Source: an uncultured Clostridia bacterium (GTDB lineage: Bacteria; Bacillota; Clostridia; TANB77; CAG-508). From it: a stretch of 51,799 bases of DNA. Location of the stretch: positions 1 to 51,799 of the forward strand of contig CALXVG010000008.1 in assembly GCA_944391955.1 (NCBI GenBank), read 5' to 3'. Numbering within the stretch: position 1 is the stretch's first letter; each line of letters begins with the position of its first letter. This document shows positions 7,752 to 15,827 of the stretch, piece after piece. Position numbers and translations under genes: made by a program. The notes under the pieces were generated by a model that searched no databases, was not told the DNA's origin, and was given only the letters and a program-made list of their open reading frames with translations.

Positions 7752-10700
7752 ATGAAAAACGGTTTTTACGGATTAACCAATCCTCAAAAATCTATTTGGT
7801 ATACAGAAGAAGTATTTAAAGGGACTCCAATTGAAAATATTACAGGAACTGTAATTATTAAGAAAGAGGTAAATTTTAAATTATTAGAAAAAGCCATACA
7901 TATATTTGTGGAAAAAAGTGATAGTTTTAGACTTCAATTTTCAATTAGAGGTAGCGAATTATATCAGCATATTGAAGAATATAATAAAAATCCTCTTGAT
8001 ATTATAGCTGTAGCATCTGAAGCAGATTTAAAAGATAAAGCCGAGAAAATTGCTGAAACACCTTTTAATGTTTTAAATTCTTTCTTATTTGACTTTAAAT
8101 TAATTAGATTTCCAGATAATCATGGTGGCTTTATAATTAGAATGCATCATTTAATTTCAGATGCTTGGAGTAGTGTTTTTGGAGCCTCTGAAATCATAAA
8201 AATTTATACTTGTTTGTTAAATAATGAAGATACTTCAGGTATTAAATATCCTTCATATATAGATTATATTAAATCTGAAGAAGAATATGTAAAAAGTGAT
8301 AAGTTTAATAAAGATAAACTATTTTGGAATAACTTATTTGATGAAATTCCAGAAATTGCTACTATTGCAAGTAGTAATGATTTTTCACAAAGTAATGTTA
8401 TAGGTAAATCTGTTAGAAAACAATTTACATTACCTAGTGAACTTATTTCTAAAATAAATGTTTTATGCAAAAATGCCAAATTTTCTATTTTTAATTTCTT
8501 CATGTCCATTTTCTCTGTTTATATAAATAGAGTATCTGGACTAGATGATTTTGTTATTGGCACTCCAGTTTTGAATCGTTGTAATGTGAATGAAAAACAT
8601 ACTTCTGGTATGTTTATTAATACTATTCCTCTAAAGGTTTCCTTGCGCGAAAATGTAAAATTTACTGAGTTAGCTTCAACTATTTCGGGTAGTTTATTTA
8701 ATATGTTCAAACACCAAAAGTATTCTTATCTGTCACTTTTAGAAGATTTAAGAAGCAAACATAATGTTTTACCAAATTTATATGATATTTTTATATCTTA
8801 TCAAAATGTTCGTAGCACCTCTCAAATTTCTGAAATACCTTTTGATATTCAATGGGTTCCAAACAAATATACCTCTGATAGCCTTGATATTCATATATTT
8901 GATATGAATGACTCTGGAAATTTTAATATTGCATATGATTATCAATTAGTGAAATACTCTGAACAAGACATTATAGATATTCATAAAAGGATTCTAAATA
9001 TTGTCAATCAGGTTATTCATAATAATGATATATTGATAAATGATATAGAACTAATAAGTCCTGATGAAAAGCAAAAAATTCTAGTTGACTTTAATAAATC
9101 CGAATTAACCTATGACAATTCTATTAGCATAAAGCAATTGTTTGAAAAACAGGCAGAAGAAACACCTAATGATATTGCAGTTGTATCAGGAAACAGTTCT
9201 TTATCTTATAAAGAATTAAATGAAAAAGCCAACATGCTCGCTAATTATTTAATTAAACATGATGTAAAAAAAGGAGATATTATACCTGTTTTATTAAATC
9301 GTTCTATTGATTTGATCATTTCCATGTTAGCTGTAATAAAATGTGGTGCTATTTATTTGCCAATTTCAACCGAATATCCATCTGAAAGAATCAACTATAT
9401 TTGGGAGAATAGTAAAGCTAAACTAGTACTAACAACTTCTTCTAGTAATGTAATTAGTAATGATAATATTCCTGTTATTTTATTAGATGATTTTAACTAT
9501 TCAAATAACTCTATGAAAAATCCTAATGTAGAAATTTCAGCAGATGACATATTATATATTATTTATACTTCTGGTTCTACTGGAAATCCTAAGGGAGCTC
9601 GCATTACTAATCAAAATCTTAATAATTTTGTAAGTAATTTTACAAATTATTTTGATGGAATTGATAGTTCAGATAATTGTTTAGCTTCTACTAATATATG
9701 TTTTGATGTTAGCATTTTTGAATTTTTTACTATTTTATTAAATGGTGCAACATTATATTTATATGAAGAAAACACAATTACTGACATATTTAAATATTGT
9801 AAAAGTATTGTGCAAAACAATATAACATTACTATATATACCACCTAATATTTTAGAAGAAGTATATAGTATTTTATCAACATTTAAATATGTTCCAATAA
9901 AGAAAATACTTATTGGAGTTGAACCTATTTCTAGTGATACTATGAAAAAATATTATAAATTAAATAAAAATATGAAAATAGTAAATGCTTATGGGCCTAC
10001 TGAAACTACTATCTGTGCAACAGCAATTGTTTTGAATAATGAAATATTAGACAAATATCGTATTATACCTATTGGAAAACCATTATCCAATTTAAAAGTA
10101 TATGTACTAGATAAAAAGCTTAAATCTGTTCCTATTTCTACTCCTGGTGAGTTGTATATTACTGGAGATAATGTTGGAAAAGGATATTTAAATAATAAAG
10201 AACTTACTGAAAAAAGTTTTGTTAAATTGCCTGAAGAGTTTTGTTCAACTATTGCTTATAAGACTGGCGATTTAGTGAAGTGGAATGAAGATGGAACAAT
10301 TAGTTTCATTTGCCGAAAAGATAATCAAGTTAAAGTACATGGTCATAGAATAGAACTTGGCGAAATTGAAAGTTCTATATATAGTTATCCTAATATAGAT
10401 AAAAGTATTGTTATGGTAGATGAAAATCAGAAAATAATTGCATATTTTTCTTCAGAAAAAACTATTAATATATCTGATTTAAGAGCATTTTTGCAAAGAA
10501 AATTACCTGCATATTTTATACCTAATACTTTTATACAGGTAACCAAATTTAAATTAACTCCTAATGGAAAAATAGATAAAAAGGCTTTATTGAAAATTAA
10601 AATTGAGCGAACTGAATATGAAGCGCCAAAAACAGATTGTCAAAAACAATTATCTGAAATTTTCGAAACTGTTTTAGGAATATCAAAGGTAAGTATAAAT

Positions 10701-12095
10701 GACAACTTTTTTGAAATTGGTGGAGATTCTCTAACTGCAATTAAGCTACAAATCGAAGCTTTTAATAGAAACATAAATATATCTTATAAAGATATATTTG
10801 CATACCCAACGATTAAGTTATTATCAAAACATATTTCACAAACAGAGCAACCTTTAGAAGAAGCAAATTCACCTATAGAAGAAGAATACGATTATACTAA
10901 AATAAATGAGCTTATTGAGAAAAATACCAATCCTAATAATCCTAGAATAAAAAAGGACAAGCTAAAAAACATTCTTCTTACAGGTGCTACTGGTTATATG
11001 GGTAGTCATATTTTAGATAATTTATTAAAACATACCAAAAGTAATATTTATTGCTTAGTTCGCACAAAGAACAATAGTGACCCGCAAACAAGATTACTAG
11101 ATATTTTAAGGTTTTACTTTGGAAATAAATATGATAAATTAATATTCAAGCGAATTTTTGTTATAGAAGGAGATATAACAAAGTCTAAACTTGGACTTAA
11201 TGATTTATATTATGAAGAAGTTGGAAAAAGTATTTCTTGTGTTATTAATTCTGCTGCCATTGTAAAACATTATGGTAATTCGACTCTTTTTAATGACATT
11301 AATATAAAAGGAACTCAAAATATAATTGACTTTTGTTTAAAATTTAATTGTAAATTAATACATACTTCTACATTAAGTGTTTCTGGTAACATGTTAGGAG
11401 ATGGAAATGCTTTTACTGATAATACAACTGTATTCACTGAAAGAAGTTTATATATAAATCAAGATTTATCAAATATATATGTAAAAACGAAATTTCTTGC
11501 TGAAAGATTAATTTTGGAAAATATATTAAATAATAATTTAAATGCAAAAATTCTACGACTTGGCAATATTACAAATAGATTTTCCGATGGGGCATTTCAA
11601 ATTAATGTCTCCGAAAATGCCTTTTTAAATAAACTGCGTTCTTTCTTAGAAATTGGATGTGTACCAGAAAAATTTAAAGATTTAGGAATTGAATTTTCAC
11701 CTGTTGATTTATGTGCTTCAGCAATTACCAACTTAGCATTATATGAAAATCCTTTTACCATTTTTCACATTTCAAACAATAATCATATCACCTTTGCAAA
11801 ATTGTTGAAAATATTAAATTCTTTAAATGTTAAATTAGAATTTGTAGATGAAAATACCTTTAATAGAAAAGTAGCCACTTTGTCTAAAAATCCTGAAACC
11901 CAAAACGCAATTTCTGGAATAATCAATGACTTTACTAAGGATAAATATATTAATTATTCATCTAATATAAAAATAGATACATCTTTTACTAATAAGTTTT
12001 TAAAACGTTTGTCATTTAAATGGCCAAAAATAAATGAAAAATATATTCGCAAATATGTTGTATATTTAAAATCTATCGGCTATATTAAATTTTAA
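7752..12095 (+). CDS. Single-module NRPS: condensation-adenylation-carrier-reductase
   Basis: This 1447-residue protein is a complete C-A-T-R line. The condensation domain (about 1-430) has the active-site H-H-L-I-S-D-A at 132-138, with Ala where Gly is usual. The adenylation domain (about 450-945) has Y-T-S-G-S-T-G at 605-611, Y-G-P-T-E-T-T, Y-K-T-G-D-L, G-H-R-I-E-L-G-E-I-E and N-G-K-I-D-K. The carrier domain has G-G-D-S with the pantetheine Ser993. The reductase domain (about 1070-1447) has G-A-T-G-Y-M-G from 1078 and a Y1243-x-x-x-K1247 catalytic pair. By family logic it joins an acyl or aminoacyl donor to one amino acid and releases it as an aldehyde or alcohol by NAD(P)H reduction. Reading the pocket against GrsA gives Asp, Val, Phe, Tyr, Leu, Gly, Ala, Ile, Cys; the substrate remains unassigned. 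No PPTase or exporter is nearby. Confidence 0.93.
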   Translation: MKNGFYGLTNPQKSIWYTEEVFKGTPIENITGTVIIKKEVNFKLLEKAIHIFVEKSDSFRLQFSIRGSELYQHIEEYNKNPLDIIAVASEADLKDKAEKIAETPFNVLNSFLFDFKLIRFPDNHGGFIIRMHHLISDAWSSVFGASEIIKIYTCLLNNEDTSGIKYPSYIDYIKSEEEYVKSDKFNKDKLFWNNLFDEIPEIATIASSNDFSQSNVIGKSVRKQFTLPSELISKINVLCKNAKFSIFNFFMSIFSVYINRVSGLDDFVIGTPVLNRCNVNEKHTSGMFINTIPLKVSLRENVKFTELASTISGSLFNMFKHQKYSYLSLLEDLRSKHNVLPNLYDIFISYQNVRSTSQISEIPFDIQWVPNKYTSDSLDIHIFDMNDSGNFNIAYDYQLVKYSEQDIIDIHKRILNIVNQVIHNNDILINDIELISPDEKQKILVDFNKSELTYDNSISIKQLFEKQAEETPNDIAVVSGNSSLSYKELNEKANMLANYLIKHDVKKGDIIPVLLNRSIDLIISMLAVIKCGAIYLPISTEYPSERINYIWENSKAKLVLTTSSSNVISNDNIPVILLDDFNYSNNSMKNPNVEISADDILYIIYTSGSTGNPKGARITNQNLNNFVSNFTNYFDGIDSSDNCLASTNICFDVSIFEFFTILLNGATLYLYEENTITDIFKYCKSIVQNNITLLYIPPNILEEVYSILSTFKYVPIKKILIGVEPISSDTMKKYYKLNKNMKIVNAYGPTETTICATAIVLNNEILDKYRIIPIGKPLSNLKVYVLDKKLKSVPISTPGELYITGDNVGKGYLNNKELTEKSFVKLPEEFCSTIAYKTGDLVKWNEDGTISFICRKDNQVKVHGHRIELGEIESSIYSYPNIDKSIVMVDENQKIIAYFSSEKTINISDLRAFLQRKLPAYFIPNTFIQVTKFKLTPNGKIDKKALLKIKIERTEYEAPKTDCQKQLSEIFETVLGISKVSINDNFFEIGGDSLTAIKLQIEAFNRNINISYKDIFAYPTIKLLSKHISQTEQPLEEANSPIEEEYDYTKINELIEKNTNPNNPRIKKDKLKNILLTGATGYMGSHILDNLLKHTKSNIYCLVRTKNNSDPQTRLLDILRFYFGNKYDKLIFKRIFVIEGDITKSKLGLNDLYYEEVGKSISCVINSAAIVKHYGNSTLFNDINIKGTQNIIDFCLKFNCKLIHTSTLSVSGNMLGDGNAFTDNTTVFTERSLYINQDLSNIYVKTKFLAERLILENILNNNLNAKILRLGNITNRFSDGAFQINVSENAFLNKLRSFLEIGCVPEKFKDLGIEFSPVDLCASAITNLALYENPFTIFHISNNNHITFAKLLKILNSLNVKLEFVDENTFNRKVATLSKNPETQNAISGIINDFTKDKYINYSSNIKIDTSFTNKFLKRLSFKWPKINEKYIRKYVVYLKSIGYIKF

Positions 12096-12107
12096 TAGGA
12101 GGTAATT

Positions 12108-13931
12108 ATGCTTGTAAATACATTTATACTTGCAGGTTTAGTAATATCGGCTTTACTAATAATGTTTCTATTTGTCTTTATTAAAAAACAAGAAAGACAT
12201 ACTAAACTTAAATTTTCTTTTATGTGCATACTAATTTGCTTATTAATTTGTTGTACCGGATTAATTGCACAAATTTTATTTAGTAAAGCTTTAAACATTA
12301 AACCCATTTATTTTGAATATATTGTTTATATTGGAACAGTCTTTTTGCCAATTTCTCTTATTGTTATGTGCTTAGATTTTACTAAACCTAATAATAAAAT
12401 CAATGTAAAACCCCTTATTCTAAAGCTTTCTATTGTGCCTATTATTTGTCTTATTGCATTATGGACTAATGATTTTCATCATCTTTTTTATAGGGAATAT
12501 TCTATTATGCTTTCTGAAGCAAACTATGGACCTTTCTTTTATATAACTTCTGCGTATACCTATTTATTATTAGGTATAGTATTGATCCGACTTATAATAT
12601 ATAGTATAAAAAATATCAAATTATATTTTATTCAAGCTTTATTAATTTTTATTGGTGTTTCAATACCTTTGATAGTTAATATCTTTGGATTATTAGGTAT
12701 ATTTGATATGTATATATATATGACTCCTATGTATTTTTCATTTTCTATATTATGTTTTGCAATATCTATTTTTAGATTTGGATTTTTAAAAATCTCACCT
12801 GTTACTTTAAAAAATATAGTAAATCGAATTTCAGATTCATATATTATATTGAACAAAGATATGATTATTGCAGATTTTAATGAACCTCTACTAAAAACAT
12901 TTAATGTAACCAGTGAAGATATTATTAATAAAAATATATTTGAAATAAAGCATTCTTTTATTGACTTTAACACCATATCCAAAAAACTTGTTAGTGCTGC
13001 ACAAAAAATTCAAACTAATAACGAAACAATATTAATAGATAAATATTTTAAACATATAGATAAATATTTTCATTTAGAAATTACTGGAATAACAGAAAAT
13101 GGTTCTTTTTTAGGAACCCTTATCCTACTAAAAGATGTAACTCAGCATAATCTAGATTTGCAAACAATACAAAATAATCAAGATATATTAATCGAAAGGG
13201 AACGTCTTGCAAGCCTTGGTCAAATGATTGGAGGTATTGCCCATAACTTAAAAACCCCTATAATGTCTATTTCTGGAGCTGCTGAAGGAATTTCTGATTT
13301 AATAGATGAATATTCTTCATCTATTGGAGATCCCGAAGTAACTAAAGAGGACCATTTAGAAATCGCTAAAGATATGAGAAATTGGATTTCTAAGATACAA
13401 TCACATCTTGCTTATATGTCTGATGTAATAACTACTGTAAAAGGTCAAGCAGTTACCTTTTCTGATAATGCTTCTTATACTGATTTTACAATCGATGATT
13501 TAATAAGACAAATAAATATTTTAATGAAACATGAGTTAAACCATGCTTTACTTGAATTAAAAGAAGATATTCAAATAGATAAAAACACTTCTGTAAAGGG
13601 AAATATTAATAGTTTAGTACAAGTTATAAATAACATCATTTCTAATGCTATACAGGCATATAATGGAAAAACTGGAGAACAAATTATATTATCAATTTAT
13701 AAACAGAATAATAATCAATTAATAATAAGTATTAAAGATTTTGCTGGAGGATTACCAGAAAGTGTAAAAAATAAATTATTTAAAGAAATGATAACAACTA
13801 AAGGAAAAGCTGGAACTGGACTTGGATTATTTATGTCTTATTCGAATATAAAAGCACATTTTAATGGAGATATTACATTTGATACAGAGCAAAATAAAGG
13901 AACAACCTTTTATATACATGTACCACTTTAA
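12108..13931 (+). CDS. Membrane sensor histidine kinase with 7-TM input domain
   Basis: About seven hydrophobic segments occupy residues 1-225, in the style of the 7TM histidine-kinase input domain. A PAS-like region follows (about 235-345), then a HisKA helix with H379 in I-A-H-N-L-K-T-P. The ATPase domain has the N box (N-N-I-I-S-N-A), D-F-A-G-G-L as a variant G1 box, and G-T-G-L-G-L. It starts 12 bases after the NRPS stop with an AGGAGG ribosome site, so the two are almost certainly co-transcribed. No response regulator lies in the window; its partner is unknown. Sensing of the NRPS product or its effect on the membrane is a reasonable guess from the pairing, not something the sequence proves. 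Confidence 0.9.
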   Translation: MLVNTFILAGLVISALLIMFLFVFIKKQERHTKLKFSFMCILICLLICCTGLIAQILFSKALNIKPIYFEYIVYIGTVFLPISLIVMCLDFTKPNNKINVKPLILKLSIVPIICLIALWTNDFHHLFYREYSIMLSEANYGPFFYITSAYTYLLLGIVLIRLIIYSIKNIKLYFIQALLIFIGVSIPLIVNIFGLLGIFDMYIYMTPMYFSFSILCFAISIFRFGFLKISPVTLKNIVNRISDSYIILNKDMIIADFNEPLLKTFNVTSEDIINKNIFEIKHSFIDFNTISKKLVSAAQKIQTNNETILIDKYFKHIDKYFHLEITGITENGSFLGTLILLKDVTQHNLDLQTIQNNQDILIERERLASLGQMIGGIAHNLKTPIMSISGAAEGISDLIDEYSSSIGDPEVTKEDHLEIAKDMRNWISKIQSHLAYMSDVITTVKGQAVTFSDNASYTDFTIDDLIRQINILMKHELNHALLELKEDIQIDKNTSVKGNINSLVQVINNIISNAIQAYNGKTGEQIILSIYKQNNNQLIISIKDFAGGLPESVKNKLFKEMITTKGKAGTGLGLFMSYSNIKAHFNGDITFDTEQNKGTTFYIHVPL

Positions 13932-13945
13932 TCTACGAAAAATAT

Positions 13946-13978
13946 ATAGCTCTGATAATCAGAGCTATTTTTATTTTA
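13946..13978 (+). terminator. Terminator of the NRPS-kinase operon
   Basis: A 10-bp stem (ATAGCTCTGA/TCAGAGCTAT, arms 13946-13955 and 13959-13968) with a 3-base loop is followed by TTTTATTTTA. Confidence 0.85.
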
Positions 13979-13984
13979 TAAGAT

Positions 13985-14024
13985 ACAAAAAACGATAAAT
14001 TTTATAACTAAAATTTATCGTTTT
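13985..14024 (-). terminator. Terminator of the M23 peptidase gene
   Basis: A 16-bp AT-rich stem has arms 13989-14004 and 14009-14024. On the minus strand it is followed by a T run, and on the plus strand by TTATTTTTT, so it may work both ways between the two converging genes. Confidence 0.75.
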
Positions 14025-14032
14025 ATTTTTTA

Positions 14033-15040
14033 TTATTGTCCACTATACAAATAATATTGTGGATTATATACTGCTCCATTTACTCTTACCTCAAAGTGTA
14101 AATGTGGTCCTGTTGACCAACCTGTTGAACCAACTGCTCCTATTGCTTCTCCTTGTGCAACTGTTTGACCTACTGAAACATATAATTGACTACTGTGCGC
14201 ATATAATGTTTCTACACCGTTTCCATGTGATATTTTTATACAATATCCATACCCTGTTGTAGACCAACCTGCAAAAGTTACTGTTCCACCTGCTGCCGCT
14301 CTATATACTGTACCTGTAGGAGCTGCAATATCTAGTCCTGAATGGTTTCCACTCCTTCTAGTTCCAAATCTTGATGTTATTGTATATCCTGATGTTATTG
14401 GTTGTACAAGTGTTACCCCATATTGTGCAAGATCAATTTTTGCTGAAGCTACTGTATAACTTCCTGTACTTCCTGATGAGTAATATACTGGTTTCTTTTC
14501 ATATAATCCTGCAACTATTGTGTCTTGGTCTGAAAAAGCTACTAGCTCAGTTCCATATTTTTGTGTGTATGATATATCATCTATATTATTGCTATCTTTT
14601 TCTTTTAATTGATTGATTGCTGCCTCTGCTTCTTCCTTAGTAGACACATAATATTTTTCTTCATCTTCTTCAACTATTGCATAATATTCATAATAAGTTG
14701 TTCCAGATGCTTTTATTTTTTCTAAAATTTGATTTGTATCTTCTACCTGTTCTCTTTTTACAAAACATAAAGAATATTCTGGTAATGTTTGAATATCAAT
14801 AAATGCTACGTTTTGTGCATCTCCGCTCTCTATATATTCATTAATTGTCTGTTGTAACCCATTTTTATCATCTGTATATCCTATAAACTCTCCATCTATT
14901 GTTACACTATATGTTGGTTTGTAGAATGCTGATATTATGCCTATTATGGCTAATGCTGGGATAAGTAAAATTAATACGAATTTTAAAGAACTTCTTAGGT
15001 GTACAAATATTTTTTTAATACTCGTTAAAATTTTAAACAC
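14033..15040 (-). CDS. M23-family cell-wall metallopeptidase, membrane-anchored
   Basis: This 335-residue protein has one N-terminal membrane segment (about 20-40) and an extracytoplasmic part. Residues 45-180 look like small repeated modules seen in front of clostridial M23 peptidases. The C-terminal lysostaphin-type domain (about 215-330) carries the zinc ligands His233 and Asp237 in H-S-G-L-D and His315 in H-L-H, with catalytic histidines 282 and 313. All catalytic positions are present, so it is probably an active peptidoglycan endopeptidase rather than a SpoIIQ-like inactive form. It is monocistronic: the NRPS operon converges on its 3' end, and 215 bases without a supported gene separate it from the coat genes. 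Confidence 0.9.
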   Translation of the reverse strand: MFKILTSIKKIFVHLRSSLKFVLILLIPALAIIGIISAFYKPTYSVTIDGEFIGYTDDKNGLQQTINEYIESGDAQNVAFIDIQTLPEYSLCFVKREQVEDTNQILEKIKASGTTYYEYYAIVEEDEEKYYVSTKEEAEAAINQLKEKDSNNIDDISYTQKYGTELVAFSDQDTIVAGLYEKKPVYYSSGSTGSYTVASAKIDLAQYGVTLVQPITSGYTITSRFGTRRSGNHSGLDIAAPTGTVYRAAAGGTVTFAGWSTTGYGYCIKISHGNGVETLYAHSSQLYVSVGQTVAQGEAIGAVGSTGWSTGPHLHFEVRVNGAVYNPQYYLYSGQ

Positions 15041-15255
15041 TCCTTTTTCCTTTTTTAACCTTATATAGTTTACCTTTTTTTTTTAATTTTGGCAAATTTT
15101 ATAAAATTTTAAAAAGCCACCTCTATTTCTCTTCATTATGCTTATGCTCATTTTTGCTCTTGTTTGCTCACTCTTGCTCTCGTTTTTGTGTGTTGCTGAT
15201 TCTTTATGACTTTTTCTTAGCATGAGCTTTGTTTTAGTAAACACCTATCACATTT

Positions 15256-15501
15256 TTATTTAGACACATCGTCTTTTACTTGTTGAATTTGTTTTGTTTC
15301 CGCCATACTTGCAGGTGTATAATACCCCTTTAATTCTGCTACTTTAAACAATTCATATTGAAATGCCTCATTATTATTTCGTATTTGTTGTATTGTTTGT
15401 CTTAATTGCATATTTTCAGCTTCTGATATTACACCTTGAAATGTTGTTAATTGTGCTTTTGTGCTTTCTAAAATGTCATTGACCATATATTTTTCTTCCA
15501 T
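15256..15501 (-). CDS. CotF-like spore coat protein, C-terminal-type half
   Basis: An 81-residue helical protein that resembles the Coat F family, small ferritin-like four-helix proteins of the Bacillus/Clostridium spore coat. The diagnostic part is in the middle: N-N-N-E-A-F-Q-Y-E-L-F, followed by K-G-Y-Y-T-P-A in place of the usual G-W-Y. AGGAGG lies 9 bases before ATG 15501. It follows another CotF-like gene by 13 bases. The two short proteins look like two helical-hairpin halves of one CotF unit and may pair. Expression late in sporulation is inferred from the family. Confidence 0.75.
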   Translation of the reverse strand: MEEKYMVNDILESTKAQLTTFQGVISEAENMQLRQTIQQIRNNNEAFQYELFKVAELKGYYTPASMAETKQIQQVKDDVSK

Positions 15502-15514
15502 ATATCTAAACCTC

Positions 15515-15700
15515 CTAATTTAAAAAAGTTAATAATTTTTGTTTTGTATTTAAAGCATCTTGTGCTGCTTTAGTAAATATTTGCTTAATTTGTGGATCTA
15601 CACATTGTGTAGCATAAGTATTTAACTTCTGGTAAGATGTATCTTGTGCACCTATTAGATGTCTTAAATTTTGCAATTCTATTTGTGTTAAATTAGCCAT
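15515..15700 (-). CDS. CotF-like spore coat protein, N-terminal-type half
   Basis: A 61-residue protein predicted to be two antiparallel helices. L-T-Q-I-E-L-Q-N-L near the start, Y-x-x-x-C-V-D-P-Q-I-K in the middle and a C-terminal helix are typical of the small ferritin-like CotF relatives of Clostridia. It is first in a two-gene operon with the protein at 15256-15501. AGGAGATG precedes the start. No transmembrane segment or signal peptide is present. Family assignment rests on pattern alone because the protein is so short. Confidence 0.65.
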   Translation of the reverse strand: MANLTQIELQNLRHLIGAQDTSYQKLNTYATQCVDPQIKQIFTKAAQDALNTKQKLLTFLN

Positions 15701-15785
15701 TTTTTATCATCTCCTTTAAAATTATAATTTTACATGCTTATTCTTACCAAAATATAAAAATATATACAAAAATATTCTTATATGT

Positions 15786-15825
15786 AAAAAATACATTTCT
15801 ACTTTTTCATAGAAATGTATTTTTT
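15786..15825 (-). terminator. Bidirectional terminator after pcrA
   Basis: A 15-16-bp stem (arms 15786-15801 and 15810-15825) is framed by A and T runs on both sides. It closes the pcrA transcript on the minus strand, three bases after the stop codon. Confidence 0.75.
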
Positions 15826-15827
15826 AG

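Noticed and set aside
15105..15215. 46-codon minus-strand frame between the M23 peptidase and the coat genes, with GAGCAA-like repeats
   Set aside because: No ribosome site, and the product is a low-complexity Lys/Ser mix. The 15041-15255 gap holds nothing else I can support.
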